Positions 8,491-18,505 of a stretch of 64,000 bases of DNA are shown here, piece by piece. Origin of the DNA: Bacteroidales bacterium UBA5326 (GTDB lineage Bacteria; Bacteroidota; Bacteroidia; Bacteroidales; UBA932); NCBI GenBank assembly GCA_002408205.1, contig DHQY01000011.1:154762-218761 (forward strand), written 5' to 3'. A program made the translations under genes and the position numbers. Below the pieces are notes generated by a model that worked only from the letters and a program-made list of their open reading frames with translations, was not told the DNA's origin and made no database searches. Within the stretch, counting starts at the first letter, position 1. Every line of letters begins with the position of its first letter.

Positions 8491-10523
8491 AAACATATTA
8501 TACAGCCGCCGATCTGTCAAATATGGAGCACCTGGAATATGCGGCGGGTATTCCTCCTTTCCTCAGGGGCCCTTACAGCACAATGTACGTACAGAAACCC
8601 TGGACCATCCGTCAATATGCCGGATTCTCCACCGCGGAAGAATCGAATGCGTTTTACCGCAGGAACCTGGCGGCCGGACAGAAAGGCCTGTCTGTTGCCT
8701 TTGATCTGGCGACCCATCGCGGATACGACGCAGACCATCCCCGTGTTGTGGGCGATGTGGGAAAAGCCGGCGTAAGTATTTGTTCGGTGGAAGACATGAA
8801 AGTATTGTTCAACCAGATTCCCCTGAACAAAATGTCCGTTTCCATGACAATGAACGGAGCCGTATTGCCCGTCCTGGCCTTTTATATTGTTGCCGGGCTG
8901 GAACAGGGTGCCACGCTGGAAGAGCTGACGGGAACCATTCAGAATGATATTCTTAAAGAATTTATGGTGCGAAACACCTATATCTATCCGCCGGAATTTT
9001 CCATGCGTATCATAGGCGATATCTTCTCCTATACCGCCAGGAACATGCCAAAATTCAACTCCATATCCATATCGGGCTATCATATGCAGGAAGCCGGTGC
9101 AACGAGTGAAATTGAAATGGCTTATACTTTGGCAGACGGCCTGGAATACCTCCGGACCGGAGTAAATGCCGGAATGAGCGTAGATGATTTTGCCCCCAGA
9201 TTGTCTTTCTTTTGGGCAATAGGCATGAACCACTTTACGGAAATTGCCAAAATGCGCGCAGCCCGTATGATATGGGCCAAACTGGTCAACGGATTCAACC
9301 CCAGAAACCCAAAATCGCTTTCTCTGCGGACGCATTGCCAGACATCGGGCTGGTCGCTTACCGAGCAGGATCCTTTTAACAACATATCCCGGACCTGTAT
9401 TGAGGCCATGGCGGCTGCGTTGGGACACACCCAAAGCCTGCACACCAATGCATTGGACGAAGCTATTGCGCTGCCCACCGATTTCTCGGCACGTATTGCC
9501 CGTAACACTCAGATCTATATCCAGGAAGAGACACAGGTCTGCCGGGGTATTGACCCGTGGGCCGGTTCCTATTACGTAGAAAGCCTTACCCACGAAATGG
9601 CTCACAAAGCCTGGGAGCTTATTCGGGAAGTGGAAGGTCTGGGCGGTATGGCAAAGGCTATTGAAACAGGTATTCCAAAGCTGAGGATAGAAGAAGCGGC
9701 TGCCCGTACTCAGGCACGTATAGATTCGGGGGCCGAAACCGTGGTGGGAGTAAACAAATACCGTTTGGAAAAAGAAGATCCCATTGAAATATTAGACGTC
9801 GACAACACTAAGGTACGTCTGTCACAGGTGGCACGCCTGCAGGAACTCAGGGCAAACCGCGATTCACAAAAAGTGGGAGAGTGCCTTACTGCCATTACCC
9901 ATGCGGTACAGACCGGGACGGGAAACCTGCTGGCTCTTGCCGTTGAAGCGGCTAAAAACCGGGCCACGCTGGGCGAGATATCGGATGCCTGCGAAAAGGT
10001 TGTAGGACGTTATAAAGCAGTAATACGTATGAACACAGGAGTTTATTCATCTGAGGTGAAGGACGATTCCGATTTTAACAAAGCCAAAGCATTGGCCTCC
10101 GGATTTGCCGCAAGAGAAGGCCGCCAGCCACGTATAATGATCGCAAAACTAGGGCAGGACGGGCATGACCGCGGAGCCAAAGTTGTGGCGACCGGATATG
10201 CAGATATAGGTTTTGACGTTGATATGGGACCCTTGTTCCAGACACCTGAAGAAGCCGCTAAGCAGGCGGTAGAGAACGACGTGCATATTATAGGTGTGTC
10301 CTCTCTTGCTGCGGGCCACAAAACCCTTGTGCCGCAAGTGGTGGACGCGCTTAAAAAGCTGGGAAGAGAAGATATTCTGGTTATTGTGGGAGGCGTTATC
10401 CCTGCCCAGGATTATCAGGCACTTTACGATGCCGGGGCTGTGGCGGTTTTCGGTCCGGGAACCCCTGTCGCGTTATGTGCCATTAAGATGCTGGAACTGC
10501 TCAATGCACAATCAGCCAAGTAA
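8487..10523 (+). CDS. mutB: Methylmalonyl-CoA mutase large (alpha) subunit
   Basis: Catalytic, cobalamin-binding subunit. The barrel begins almost at once with [20 protein letters not shown]. The C-terminal B12 domain carries G-Q-D-G-H-D-R-G near residues 556-563, giving the axial His of D-x-H-x-x-G. Length is 678, about 35-40 residues shorter than the usual 710-730. The missing part is the N-terminal extension that wraps the partner subunit. The ATG overlapping the mutA stop (ATGA) supports this short start. The 3' end overlaps convergent lplA by 12 bases. Confidence 0.97.
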   Translation: MKTYYTAADLSNMEHLEYAAGIPPFLRGPYSTMYVQKPWTIRQYAGFSTAEESNAFYRRNLAAGQKGLSVAFDLATHRGYDADHPRVVGDVGKAGVSICSVEDMKVLFNQIPLNKMSVSMTMNGAVLPVLAFYIVAGLEQGATLEELTGTIQNDILKEFMVRNTYIYPPEFSMRIIGDIFSYTARNMPKFNSISISGYHMQEAGATSEIEMAYTLADGLEYLRTGVNAGMSVDDFAPRLSFFWAIGMNHFTEIAKMRAARMIWAKLVNGFNPRNPKSLSLRTHCQTSGWSLTEQDPFNNISRTCIEAMAAALGHTQSLHTNALDEAIALPTDFSARIARNTQIYIQEETQVCRGIDPWAGSYYVESLTHEMAHKAWELIREVEGLGGMAKAIETGIPKLRIEEAAARTQARIDSGAETVVGVNKYRLEKEDPIEILDVDNTKVRLSQVARLQELRANRDSQKVGECLTAITHAVQTGTGNLLALAVEAAKNRATLGEISDACEKVVGRYKAVIRMNTGVYSSEVKDDSDFNKAKALASGFAAREGRQPRIMIAKLGQDGHDRGAKVVATGYADIGFDVDMGPLFQTPEEAAKQAVENDVHIIGVSSLAAGHKTLVPQVVDALKKLGREDILVIVGGVIPAQDYQALYDAGAVAVFGPGTPVALCAIKMLELLNAQSAK

Positions 10524-11528
10524 CAGTGACAGGAACGCATCGGGAGCAATATTCCGGAAATAGGAATCAAGCCTGAATCCCGACAATTTACCGGAAATGG
10601 CTTCGGCAGAGTGGGGGCATCCCGTGAGGGCGGCCTCCACTTCTTGTGTGGGAGCATTGGAAAAATAGTCTCCGTAAATGCGGATGGATTTGATGATCCC
10701 TTTATCGACATAAAGGTTTACTTCCATATTACCCCCGGGAAATCGGGCCTTCCGGACGTAATTATATGCCGGGGACATCCCGTAGTTCCATTCGTAGGTG
10801 CGGTATTTTTCCCGGCAAAGCGTTTCTATTGCCTCCAGTTCACGCATGGTATAGGGAACAGACTTGTATTCCTTTTGTTCCTGTCTGGTAATGAAAATTC
10901 TTAGTTGGTTCAGAAACATCTCAATGGGGAGTGGCTCGGACAGGTATTCAGAAATATTGCAGACGGTTCTCGGCCGGCTGGCTACCGCTCTTCCTTCAAT
11001 AACAGTATCTTCCGGGGGGATCTCTTCTCTTTCCTTAGCCCTGAGGGCTTGCCCGATATCCGATACCGAGGCGTTATACAATAACGTGCCGTGCATGAGG
11101 ATACGATTTTTATGTATGGCAATGGCATTGCCTGAGAACTTCCGTCCCTCTATCAAAAGATCGTTACGTCCTTCCAGGCATGCCTTGATTCCCAGGGTAG
11201 CCAGAAATTCCAGGACAGGCCGGGTAAAGAACCCGAAAAGAGCAGAAGTGTCGGAGCCTTGCGGACAATCGTCAACAAATGTGAAATTAATGTTTCCAAG
11301 GTCATGAAATACCGCACCGCCTCCGCTCAGCCTCCTGACTACGGGCAAATGGTGTGCTGTTACGTACCCGGCGTTGATCTCGGCCAGTGTGTTTTGATTC
11401 CGGCCAACAATTATGGCAGAGGCATTTCTCCACAACCGGAATACGGGTTGAGTGGTCTGCGTAAGCAGGAATTCTTCCACGGCAAGGTTCCAGTAAGGAT
11501 CAAGGGTAGAGTCTATGAGGCAGCGCAT
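10512..11528 (-). CDS. lplA: Lipoate-protein ligase A
   Basis: Attaches lipoate to the lipoyl domains of 2-oxoacid dehydrogenases and glycine cleavage H protein via lipoyl-AMP. The 338 residues comprise a catalytic domain with [12 protein letters not shown] (about residues 64-75) and the conserved lysine in G-R-K-F-S-G-N-A, plus the C-terminal LplA accessory domain (Y-E-W-N-Y-G, then the G-D-Y-F region). It is the last gene of the hpt-adk-obg-PAP2-lplA run. Its start overlaps the PAP2 gene by 16 bases and its end overlaps mutB by 12 bases tail to tail. Confidence 0.93.
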   Translation of the reverse strand: MRCLIDSTLDPYWNLAVEEFLLTQTTQPVFRLWRNASAIIVGRNQNTLAEINAGYVTAHHLPVVRRLSGGGAVFHDLGNINFTFVDDCPQGSDTSALFGFFTRPVLEFLATLGIKACLEGRNDLLIEGRKFSGNAIAIHKNRILMHGTLLYNASVSDIGQALRAKEREEIPPEDTVIEGRAVASRPRTVCNISEYLSEPLPIEMFLNQLRIFITRQEQKEYKSVPYTMRELEAIETLCREKYRTYEWNYGMSPAYNYVRKARFPGGNMEVNLYVDKGIIKSIRIYGDYFSNAPTQEVEAALTGCPHSAEAISGKLSGFRLDSYFRNIAPDAFLSLLLG

Positions 11529-12106
11529 GGTCGCGAAAAAATATATCGTGTGATAATTTTTTTATATAACAGGTATACAAGCCAGCCGGTCACTGCGCCC
11601 AGCAGGATACCGCAAATGACATCGAGCGGGAAGTGTTTACCAACGTAAATTCTGCTGTAAGAGACAAGAAAGGCCCAGCAGCATATAAGTACGGAATACC
11701 AACGCTTCCTGAAAACCAGACCTGAAAAGCAGGCCAGCCCGAATGCATTGGCTGCATGGGAAGAGACAAACGAATACAGTCCTCCTTTGCCTTCCAGTAA
11801 ACGGATGGAGCCTTCCCATTCCGGAATATGAGAAGGACGCAGTCTCTGAACGGTATCTTTGATAATATTTGATGAAATCTGGTCGGTAAGGAGGAAGGTA
11901 AGCAGGAGCCCACCCAGGGCCACCAGTCCCGGTCTCCAGTCCTTTTTATAAAAAAAGCCGAGGGCAATCAGTACGTACATAGGAATCCAGACGGGTATAT
12001 TGGAAAACAATTTCATCACAGGGTCCAATACGTTGCAATGTGTCCCGTTGAGTATGAAAAACAATTTTTCGTCCAGACGGATTATTGAGTCAACAAAGCG
12101 TTCCAT
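11513..12106 (-). CDS. PAP2-family membrane phosphatase
   Basis: Integral membrane phosphatase of the PAP2 superfamily, 197 residues with about five membrane helices. The three active-site motifs are visible: K-x6-R-P as [10 protein letters not shown], the second as S-S-H-A (usually P-S-G-H), and the third S-R-x5-H-x3-D as [12 protein letters not shown]. Likely substrates are undecaprenyl diphosphate or a phosphatidyl phosphate, but the sequence does not decide between them. It overlaps obg by 25 bases upstream and lplA by 16 bases downstream. Confidence 0.88.
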   Translation of the reverse strand: MERFVDSIIRLDEKLFFILNGTHCNVLDPVMKLFSNIPVWIPMYVLIALGFFYKKDWRPGLVALGGLLLTFLLTDQISSNIIKDTVQRLRPSHIPEWEGSIRLLEGKGGLYSFVSSHAANAFGLACFSGLVFRKRWYSVLICCWAFLVSYSRIYVGKHFPLDVICGILLGAVTGWLVYLLYKKIITRYIFSRPCAAS

Positions 12107-13077
12107 AGCAGGTCTTTGAGTTCAGGGATACCTCTTCCGGTTACCGATGAGATAAGTATAACAGGAAGTGTACGGGGAAAATGGCGCCTGAGTGACTTTT
12201 CGCTCTGACCGTCCAACAGGTCGGCTTTGCTTACGGCAAGGATACGTTGCTTATCCAGCAATTCGGGTTTATATAGTTTAAGTTCTTTGAGCAGCACCTT
12301 GTATTCGGCTCCAATATCGGGACTGTCTGCGGGGATCATGAACAAGAGAACCGAATTCCGTTCTATGTGTCTCAGAAACCTCAGACCCAGCCCTTTTCCC
12401 TCGTGTGCTCCTTCAATAATGCCGGGGATGTCCGCCATTACGAACGATTTATCGTCGTGGCAGGCCACAATGCCCAGTTGGGGTTCCAGTGTGGTGAAAG
12501 GATAATCGGCAATTCGGGGTCTTGCAGCTGACACGCTGGAAAGTAATGTAGACTTGCCTGCATTGGGAAAACCTACCAGCCCCACATCGGCAAGAAGTTT
12601 CAACTCAAGGACAAACCAGCCTTCCGTCCCCGGTTCGCCCGGCTGGGCGTAACGCGGTGTCTGGTGTGTAGCCGATTTGAAATGATTATTCCCGAGGCCT
12701 CCCTTTCCGCCGCGGCACAGAACGAATTCCTGTCCGGGCTGGGTCAGTTCCATTAGTATGGATTCGTCTTCTGTATTTCTTACAATAGTTCCCAGGGGAA
12801 CATTCAGATACACGTCTTTTCCGTTGGCGCCGTGTGTGAGATTGCCGCCGCCCCCTTCGCCGTGTCCCGCACGGACATGTTTTTGGTATTTCAGATGAAT
12901 AAGCGTCCAGTACTGTGGGTTCGTTCGCAGGATCACATGACCGCCCCGTCCGCCATCGCCTCCGTCCGGACCGCCTTTGGGAACGTACTTGGCCCTCATC
13001 AGATGCATGGCTCCGGCGCCGCCGTTCCCGGAAGCGCAGAAAATTTTCACATAATCTACAAAATTGGATTCAGACAT
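12082..13077 (-). CDS. obg: Obg-family GTPase
   Basis: Ribosome-associated GTPase involved in 50S maturation and stress control (331 residues). The N-terminal Obg fold is rich in glycine ([21 protein letters not shown]-x-T-H-G). The G domain carries G1 [10 protein letters not shown]2 T-T-L-x-P, G3 D-I-P-G-I-I-E-G-A and a G4 variant S-K-A-D in place of N-K-x-D. It lacks the variable C-terminal OCT domain. It overlaps adk by 22 bases. Position next to adk and hpt is common in Bacteroidales. Confidence 0.96.
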   Translation of the reverse strand: MSESNFVDYVKIFCASGNGGAGAMHLMRAKYVPKGGPDGGDGGRGGHVILRTNPQYWTLIHLKYQKHVRAGHGEGGGGNLTHGANGKDVYLNVPLGTIVRNTEDESILMELTQPGQEFVLCRGGKGGLGNNHFKSATHQTPRYAQPGEPGTEGWFVLELKLLADVGLVGFPNAGKSTLLSSVSAARPRIADYPFTTLEPQLGIVACHDDKSFVMADIPGIIEGAHEGKGLGLRFLRHIERNSVLLFMIPADSPDIGAEYKVLLKELKLYKPELLDKQRILAVSKADLLDGQSEKSLRRHFPRTLPVILISSVTGRGIPELKDLLWNALLTQ

Positions 13078-13634
13078 TCCTTAATTTGCTTGAATGTGGT
13101 TTCAACGCCGGTGGCTCCTTCCACATGACAGCATTTCCCCAGCCGTTGATAATGCTCAATGAGGGGCTCAGTCTGTGTGTGATAGGTGGCCAGCCGGTGA
13201 CGGACACGTCCGGCATCCATGTCATCGGCCCTGTTTTCTATGGCAGCCCTTCTTAAAAGACGCTCTTCGCATAACTTGTCGTCAACATCCAGTACCAGCA
13301 TAAGATCAAGAGGATGTCCCAGTTTATTCAGGAAGGCATCCAGAGCCTCTGCCTGCGCAATGGTACGGGGGAACCCGTCATACAGAAACCCTTTTACACC
13401 GGGGTTGTTTTTTACATTTTCTGAAATAAGTCTGATCACAATGTCATCGGAAACCAGGTCTCCTCTTGCCATTATGGATTCAACTTCTTTTCCCAGTTCC
13501 GATTGGGCCTGGATCTCGCGGCGAAGCATATCTCCTGTCGAGAGGTGCACAAAACCGAACGCTTCTACCATTTCTTTAGCCTGTGTGCCTTTGCCCGATC
13601 CCGGAGGTCCGGCAATAATTATATTGATCATCAT
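13056..13634 (-). CDS. adk: Adenylate kinase
   Basis: Catalyses AMP + ATP = 2 ADP. The P-loop G-P-P-G-S-G-K-G-T is at residues 9-17, the AMP-binding S-T-G-D-M-L-R follows, and D-G-F-P-R-T is present. At 192 residues it is the short form: the LID is small, without the zinc-binding cysteine cluster. The first ATG (13634) overlaps the hpt TGA as TGATG, and a second in-frame ATG follows immediately. Either could be used. Confidence 0.97.
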   Translation of the reverse strand: MMINIIIAGPPGSGKGTQAKEMVEAFGFVHLSTGDMLRREIQAQSELGKEVESIMARGDLVSDDIVIRLISENVKNNPGVKGFLYDGFPRTIAQAEALDAFLNKLGHPLDLMLVLDVDDKLCEERLLRRAAIENRADDMDAGRVRHRLATYHTQTEPLIEHYQRLGKCCHVEGATGVETTFKQIKECLNPIL

Positions 13635-14170
13635 CAGTCTATTACGTAAATATCTTTATATTGTCTTCCCAAATTATCATAATCCAGCCCGTAGCCCACA
13701 ACAAAGTCATTCGGAATCTCCAGGCAGGCATAATCAATGGGGATTGATTCCTTGTAAGCCCCCGGCTTGTATAAAAGGGTGCAGATCTTTATCTGCTTTG
13801 GATTACGGGCTTGTAAGTCTTTATATAATTGTACAATAGTGTTTCCACTGTCCACAACGTCCTCTACAATGATTACCGTACGTCCCGAGATATCCCTGTT
13901 GAGCCCAATGAGTTCTTTAACATGCCCGGTGCTCTGTGTCCCCGAATAGGAGGCCATTTTGACAAAAGAAATTTCACAGTTGAGGGAGACCTTCTTCAGA
14001 AGGTCTGCAGCAAACATGAAAGAGCCGTTCAGGATCCCGAGAAAAATGGGTCTGTCTTCTTCCTTTAGGTCAACATTCAGTTTATCAGCTACTTTCGCAA
14101 TGGCCGAGTCTATTGTTTCAAACGGGATATACGTTTTGAAGGTTTTATCGTGAAGGGTAATACGTTCCAT
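13634..14170 (-). CDS. hpt: Hypoxanthine phosphoribosyltransferase
   Basis: Purine salvage enzyme forming IMP or GMP from base and PRPP (178 residues). The PRPP loop reads V-I-I-V-E-D-V-V-D-S-G-N-T. The flexible loop carries S-Y-S-G-T-Q-S-T-G, and the base-binding region includes D-F-V-V-G-Y-G-L-D-Y. It is the first gene of the five-gene minus-strand run. A -7 promoter element lies exactly four bases before its ATG, so the mRNA is predicted to be leaderless. Confidence 0.95.
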   Translation of the reverse strand: MERITLHDKTFKTYIPFETIDSAIAKVADKLNVDLKEEDRPIFLGILNGSFMFAADLLKKVSLNCEISFVKMASYSGTQSTGHVKELIGLNRDISGRTVIIVEDVVDSGNTIVQLYKDLQARNPKQIKICTLLYKPGAYKESIPIDYACLEIPNDFVVGYGLDYDNLGRQYKDIYVID

Positions 14171-14174
14171 GGAA

Positions 14175-14182
14175 CAAAAATA
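14175..14182 (-). promoter_or_regulatory. -7 promoter element of the hpt-adk-obg-PAP2-lplA run
   Basis: Minus-strand TATTTTTG, then TTCC, then the hpt ATG. The element matches TAnnTTTG with spacing N4 to the start codon, so the 5' end should coincide with the ATG. No clear -33 TTTG. Confidence 0.55.
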
Positions 14183-14187
14183 ATGAT

Positions 14188-14195
14188 TAAATTTG
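14188..14195 (+). promoter_or_regulatory. -7 promoter element of purE
   Basis: TAAATTTG matches TAnnTTTG, 21 bases upstream of the purE ATG. It is divergent to the hpt element within the same 46-base intergenic region. Confidence 0.5.
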
Positions 14196-14216
14196 AACTT
14201 TTAAAAACTCATTGAA

Positions 14217-14729
14217 ATGAATCCGAAAGTCAGTATCATAATGGGTAGTCTTTCCGATATGCCCGTGATGGAAGAGGCCGCTAAATTTTTGGACCAGATG
14301 GAAATCCCGTTCGAGATGAATGCTCTTTCTGCACACCGCACGCCCGGGAGGGTGGCTGAGTTTGCAGAAAAAGCAGCGGGCAGGGGCGTGAAGGTAATTA
14401 TTGCCGCGGCAGGCGGAGCGGCTCATTTACCCGGTGTGATTGCCGCATCCACAACCCTCCCGGTTATTGGAGTTCCGGTAAAATCTGCCCAATCGGTTGC
14501 CGGACTTGATTCCATTTTATCTATACTACAGATGCCTTCGGGCATTCCTGTTGCTACCATGGCACTCAACGGGGCAAAAAATGCGGCCATTTTTGCTTTG
14601 CAGATCCTTGCCCTTTCAGATCCGCAGGTTGCCAGAAAGATGGCTGAATTCAAGCTTTCTCTGGCCGGGAAAATCATTGAGGCAAACGATTCATTAAAAA
14701 ATATATCATACAAATTTAAAGTTCAATAA
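14217..14729 (+). CDS. purE: N5-carboxyaminoimidazole ribonucleotide mutase
   Basis: Class I PurE (170 residues), which moves the carboxyl group of N5-CAIR to C4 in purine synthesis. The substrate loop G-S-L-S-D-M-P appears at residues 10-16. S-A-H-R-T-P at about 38-43 holds the catalytic His, and A-A-G-G-A-A-H-L-P-G follows. Partner purK is not in the window. The gene is divergent from hpt, another purine gene. Confidence 0.97.
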   Translation: MNPKVSIIMGSLSDMPVMEEAAKFLDQMEIPFEMNALSAHRTPGRVAEFAEKAAGRGVKVIIAAAGGAAHLPGVIAASTTLPVIGVPVKSAQSVAGLDSILSILQMPSGIPVATMALNGAKNAAIFALQILALSDPQVARKMAEFKLSLAGKIIEANDSLKNISYKFKVQ

Positions 14730-14775
14730 TCAGATATGACAGCTCATCAGAGGCGGGCGAAAGTAGGGGAGAAAA

Positions 14776-16740
14776 ATGAGAAAAGGATTGTTGTGGCTGT
14801 TACTCGGCATGGGTGTGCTGTGTGCAGAGGCTCAGGATGTTTCCGGTTTGCTGGAGATGCTTGCCGAAAGCAGGGGTATGGAAGGAATTAATCCCGATGA
14901 TCTGCACGGACAGCAGACAGATCTGAACCTTGCCGGGGAAGAGGATCTTTTAGGGACCGCTTGTTTAACGCATTTCCAGGTACGTTCACTGCTCGACTAC
15001 CGGGAAAGGTACGGTATGTTCTTTTCCTGGCAGGAAATCCCGCTTATCCCGGGGTTTGGTTCGCAAGAGATTGAATTACTATCACTGTTCTTTTATATCG
15101 GTACCGGCGAAGTTTTTACAAAACACACATTCGACGATTGTTTAAGGGATTCCCGGCGTACGCTCTGGCTTCAGACGCGTACCGTATTTCCCCGTTCCAT
15201 TGAGTATAGCCCGATTACTGCACAGGAATATGCTTTGCGTCCCAATTCCCGTTACCTGGGTATTCCCTGGTACCGTTATTACAAATTTTCCTCGGAACTG
15301 CCGGGTCGGTTTCTCTGGGGATTAACGGCCGAAAGTGATCCGGGGGAAAGGTCTCCTGCGGATTTTTTCTCATTTCATGTACAATGGAAAGGAGATGGGT
15401 GGCTAAAAAATGTTACGGCCGGAGATTTCAGGGCACGCTTCGGTCAGGGGTTATTGCTTTGGAACGGACTTTCGTTCGGGCAAACGCTTTCCGCCTCGGG
15501 GCTCAGCCAGAGAGAAATGTTTTTCACCCCTTATACGTCGCGTGATGAAAACAGTTTTTTCAGGGGGGCAGGCCTTACGGCTGAATGGGGCTCATGGAGC
15601 GTTTCTCTGTTGGGCTCTCTCAGGAGGCTTGATGCACGGGTTATACCAGAGGGATTCACCTCGCTCGTTACAACAGGATATCACCGTACTCCGCTGGAAC
15701 TGGAAAAGAAAAACTCTCTGCTTTCCTATGCAGCCGGACTAAACATTTCCCGGCGCGGAAAGCAATGGAAAGCCGGTATTACGTTCCTTGGATACGGATA
15801 TGACCGCCCGAATACAAGGGATACACTCTATTACAATAGGGCCCAAAGTCGTGATGTTCCTTTTGGCGGTTTAAGTATAGATTTTTCTGCCAGATGGCCC
15901 GACTGGCGTTTCTTTTCCGAGATAGCCGCAGATTTTGCTGCGGCAACGGCAATGCTTACGGGTGTAATAAAGTATTGGGATAACGGATTGGAGGCGGGTC
16001 TGTTATTCAGAAACTTTGCTGCAGGATATACGGCCGCTTATGGGATGGCATGCGGTCGCAATTCAACATCTTCCAATGAGCTGAGTATTCAGTTTGTAAT
16101 GAATGCACCTGTGAAAAAAGCTCTTGAACTGACCGTCTCGGCGTATGTCTTCAAATTTCCTGCTCCCCGCTATCTGTGTCATGCTCCGTCCTATGGATGG
16201 GACGGTCGTATGCAGTTGAAAAGAAAAAACAATCTAATATTGTTGCGTCAGCAGCGTTCTTTTTCAGATGAGGGCAGACAGGATAAATTCAGTTTGAGGA
16301 TTCAGTCGACCGCAGCAATAAATGACAGATTTCAGTTGTCGGGAAGAGTAGATGGTCTTTACCTGATGAAAACAGGTGAAAAGAACGAATTCGCATGGGC
16401 TGTCTGTACAGATCTGAAATATTCGGGTGCGGACAACATCTGGTATACGACATTCAGAGTAGGCTATTTTGCTTCCCCGTCCTGGGACTCCAGAATATAT
16501 ATATATGAAACTGATGTTCAGAACGGATTTTCCGTTCCCGCGTTGTATGGATACGGATGGCGCTCTTACCTGTTATTGCGCTACCGTCCGCTCCAAAATC
16601 TTGATCTGTGGATAAGGGCTGCCTGCACGCTATCCGGAGAATGCAAAACGGAACTTAAGATTCAGCTGAAGTGGCGGTTCCGGTTGAAGCGACAAAACTC
16701 TCCCCGACAATTAGATTTAGTGATCCCGGAAGAATTGTAA
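14776..16740 (+). CDS. Helix-hairpin-helix outer-membrane-like protein
   Basis: 654 residues with a signal peptide ending near A-E-A-Q (about residue 19). A ComEA-like helix-hairpin-helix segment follows, with the L-N-x-A-x-x-x-D-L pattern near residue 51 and I-P-G-F-G at about 95. The rest is rich in alternating polar/aromatic stretches ending in W-R-F or L-L-R-Y, typical of an outer-membrane beta-barrel. Such proteins are common in Bacteroidota, but their role is unknown to me; DNA uptake is only a guess from the ComEA-like part. The last 86 bases overlap the end of the convergent lipid kinase gene. The start is preceded by GGGGAG, a partial Shine-Dalgarno. Confidence 0.75.
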   Translation: MRKGLLWLLLGMGVLCAEAQDVSGLLEMLAESRGMEGINPDDLHGQQTDLNLAGEEDLLGTACLTHFQVRSLLDYRERYGMFFSWQEIPLIPGFGSQEIELLSLFFYIGTGEVFTKHTFDDCLRDSRRTLWLQTRTVFPRSIEYSPITAQEYALRPNSRYLGIPWYRYYKFSSELPGRFLWGLTAESDPGERSPADFFSFHVQWKGDGWLKNVTAGDFRARFGQGLLLWNGLSFGQTLSASGLSQREMFFTPYTSRDENSFFRGAGLTAEWGSWSVSLLGSLRRLDARVIPEGFTSLVTTGYHRTPLELEKKNSLLSYAAGLNISRRGKQWKAGITFLGYGYDRPNTRDTLYYNRAQSRDVPFGGLSIDFSARWPDWRFFSEIAADFAAATAMLTGVIKYWDNGLEAGLLFRNFAAGYTAAYGMACGRNSTSSNELSIQFVMNAPVKKALELTVSAYVFKFPAPRYLCHAPSYGWDGRMQLKRKNNLILLRQQRSFSDEGRQDKFSLRIQSTAAINDRFQLSGRVDGLYLMKTGEKNEFAWAVCTDLKYSGADNIWYTTFRVGYFASPSWDSRIYIYETDVQNGFSVPALYGYGWRSYLLLRYRPLQNLDLWIRAACTLSGECKTELKIQLKWRFRLKRQNSPRQLDLVIPEEL

Positions 16741-17638
16741 ACACAAACGGGGGAGTTCCCATGGGTTCCCCGTCGGTTTCCAGATATCCCCCGTTGGTGC
16801 TGTTCGGGTACACTTCAACCTTTGAACCTCTTGCATGAATGGATTCTTTAAATGCATACACATTGCCCTTAACGAAATCTTTTATCCGCAATCCAATGGC
16901 CAGTTTACTCATGTTGCCCACCAGCGTGACGTCAAAAAGTCCGTCGTCTGCGACAGCCAGCGGAAGTGCTATCATGCCGCTTCCAATGTATTTACCTATG
17001 CCGACATCTCCGGTAAGGACCGGTCCGTCGTATATTGGCTTATCGTCAACAAGGACTCTCAGGTTTTTGGCCCGATAGAGGAGAAATTGCCTCAAAAGGC
17101 TTCTGAGGTATCGGCCCTCGCCCCTTCTTCTGTTTTCTTCAATACTTCTCTCGTAGTGACGGATAACGGCGGCATCCAGTCCAAACCCGGCCACGTTGGC
17201 AAAAAAACGGGTGCGTTCCACTCCGTAATCCTGAAAGGTGACTTTTCCGACGTCGGTAATTACAGAGCGTCCTTTAAGGAGCGTTTTGGCCGCTTCCATA
17301 TAATCTGCGGGAATATCGTAAGTGTGTATAAGATCGTTGCCGGTTCCAATGGGGATCAATCCCAGCGTGATCTCACGTGTGGGCACGTCTTTCTGGAAAA
17401 AAATGCCGTTCACCACTTCATGAATAGTTCCGTCACCGCCAATGACAATAATGTTCCGTGCTCCGTCGTGAATGGCTTCTACAGTCAGACTGACGGCATG
17501 AAACTTGTGTGTGGTAAAGACGCATTCAAACTGAAGTCCCGCTTTAATGAAAAAATTAGATATTCTTGGCCACAACAAGGCGGTACGTCCGCCGCCGGCC
17601 GAGGGATTTATTATGATCATCCACGTTTTGTGGTCCAT
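16655..17638 (-). CDS. Diacylglycerol kinase-family lipid kinase
   Basis: 327 residues, DAGK catalytic domain (DgkB/YegS/LCB5 family). Motifs seen are I-I-N-P-S-A-G-G-G near the N-terminus, the nucleotide-binding I-G-G-D-G-T-I-H-E-V-V-N-G, and G-L-I-P-I-G-T-G-N-D. The C-terminal beta-sandwich has D-D-G-L-F-D-V and T-D-G-E-P-M. It phosphorylates a lipid alcohol, probably diacylglycerol, to recycle it into phospholipid synthesis. The C-terminal 28 residues or so are encoded opposite the end of the upstream convergent gene, an unusually long tail overlap. Confidence 0.9.
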   Translation of the reverse strand: MDHKTWMIIINPSAGGGRTALLWPRISNFFIKAGLQFECVFTTHKFHAVSLTVEAIHDGARNIIVIGGDGTIHEVVNGIFFQKDVPTREITLGLIPIGTGNDLIHTYDIPADYMEAAKTLLKGRSVITDVGKVTFQDYGVERTRFFANVAGFGLDAAVIRHYERSIEENRRRGEGRYLRSLLRQFLLYRAKNLRVLVDDKPIYDGPVLTGDVGIGKYIGSGMIALPLAVADDGLFDVTLVGNMSKLAIGLRIKDFVKGNVYAFKESIHARGSKVEVYPNSTNGGYLETDGEPMGTPPFVFTILPGSLNLIVGESFVASTGTATSAES

Positions 17639-17662
17639 AGTCTACTGGTTAAAATGCAAAAT

Positions 17663-17670
17663 CAAAAATA
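17663..17670 (-). promoter_or_regulatory. -7 promoter element of the lipid kinase gene
   Basis: Minus-strand TATTTTTG (plus-strand CAAAAATA), 24 bases before the ATG at 17638. Matches TAnnTTTG. Confidence 0.45.
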
Positions 17671-17692
17671 AGAATTATTGTGGAATTTCACG

Positions 17693-17700
17693 TATATTTG
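17693..17700 (+). promoter_or_regulatory. -7 promoter element of parA
   Basis: TATATTTG, 31 bases upstream of the parA ATG at 17732. It lies inside the spurious N-terminal extension of the open frame, which supports the shorter start. Confidence 0.55.
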
Positions 17701-17731
17701 CCCAACTGATATCAAAACAGACTTTTCATTC

Positions 17732-18505
17732 ATGGGAAAAATTGTAGCCATTGCCAATCAAAAAGGGGGAGTAGGAAAAACGACGACCGCCATAAACCTG
17801 GCCGCTTCGCTGGCCGTTATGGAAAAAAATGTTCTGCTTGTAGATGCTGATCCCCAGGCAAACACCACTTCGGGTCTTTGCTTTGATCCAAACGCCAGTA
17901 GCGGTGATACCCTGTATGAATGTCTAATTGGTAAAATCCCGGTTGAAAACACTGTGCTGCAGACCGAGATCCAGGGTCTGAAACTGATTCCTTCACATAT
18001 TGACCTTGTGGGTGCCGAGATTGAACTGCTCTCGGTGCAGGAACGGGAGCGTGTGTTGAAAAATAACCTCGATTCACTCAGGGCCCATTTCGATTATATT
18101 TTTATTGATTGCTCTCCTTCACTGGGGCTTATAACCGTTAATGCCTTAACGGCGGCCGATTCTGTGATCATTCCCGTTCAGTGCGAATTTTTCTCTCTGG
18201 AAGGATTGGGTAAGTTGCTAAATACCATTAAAATAGTACAGAGCCGTTTGAACACTGCCCTGGCAATAGAAGGATTCCTTCTTACGATGTATGATCTGCG
18301 TCTTCGTTCGCACAATCAGATTGTTGAAGAAGTCCGCCACCATTTTCAGGATATGGTTTTCCAGACCGTTATTCAGCGCAATGTCCGTCTGAGTGAATCG
18401 CCTTCCCATGGGAAGCCTGTGATCCTGTACGATGCGGCCTCCATTGGAAGTAACAACTATTTGAACCTCGCGAGAGAATTCTTAAAGAAAAACCAATATG
18501 ACTAA
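17732..18505 (+). CDS. parA: Chromosome partitioning ATPase ParA (Soj)
   Basis: Deviant Walker ATPase that drives chromosome origin segregation with ParB-parS. The deviant Walker A motif K-G-G-V-G-K-T-T-T lies at residues 10-18, V-D-A-D-P-Q-A-N-T at about 39, and the Walker B-like F-I-D-C-S-P at about 123. 257 residues, the normal chromosomal size without an HTH extension. The ATG at 17732 gives the canonical M-G-K-I-V-A-I-A-N-Q-K-G-G start; the frame is open further upstream but crosses the promoter. It overlaps parB by 8 bases. Confidence 0.97.
   Translation: MGKIVAIANQKGGVGKTTTAINLAASLAVMEKNVLLVDADPQANTTSGLCFDPNASSGDTLYECLIGKIPVENTVLQTEIQGLKLIPSHIDLVGAEIELLSVQERERVLKNNLDSLRAHFDYIFIDCSPSLGLITVNALTAADSVIIPVQCEFFSLEGLGKLLNTIKIVQSRLNTALAIEGFLLTMYDLRLRSHNQIVEEVRHHFQDMVFQTVIQRNVRLSESPSHGKPVILYDAASIGSNNYLNLAREFLKKNQYD

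Noticed and set aside
8517..9605. 362-codon open frame on the minus strand opposite mutB
   Set aside because: It is a shadow of mutB, whose sequence is conserved across the whole length. The antisense translation shows no domain and no start signal.
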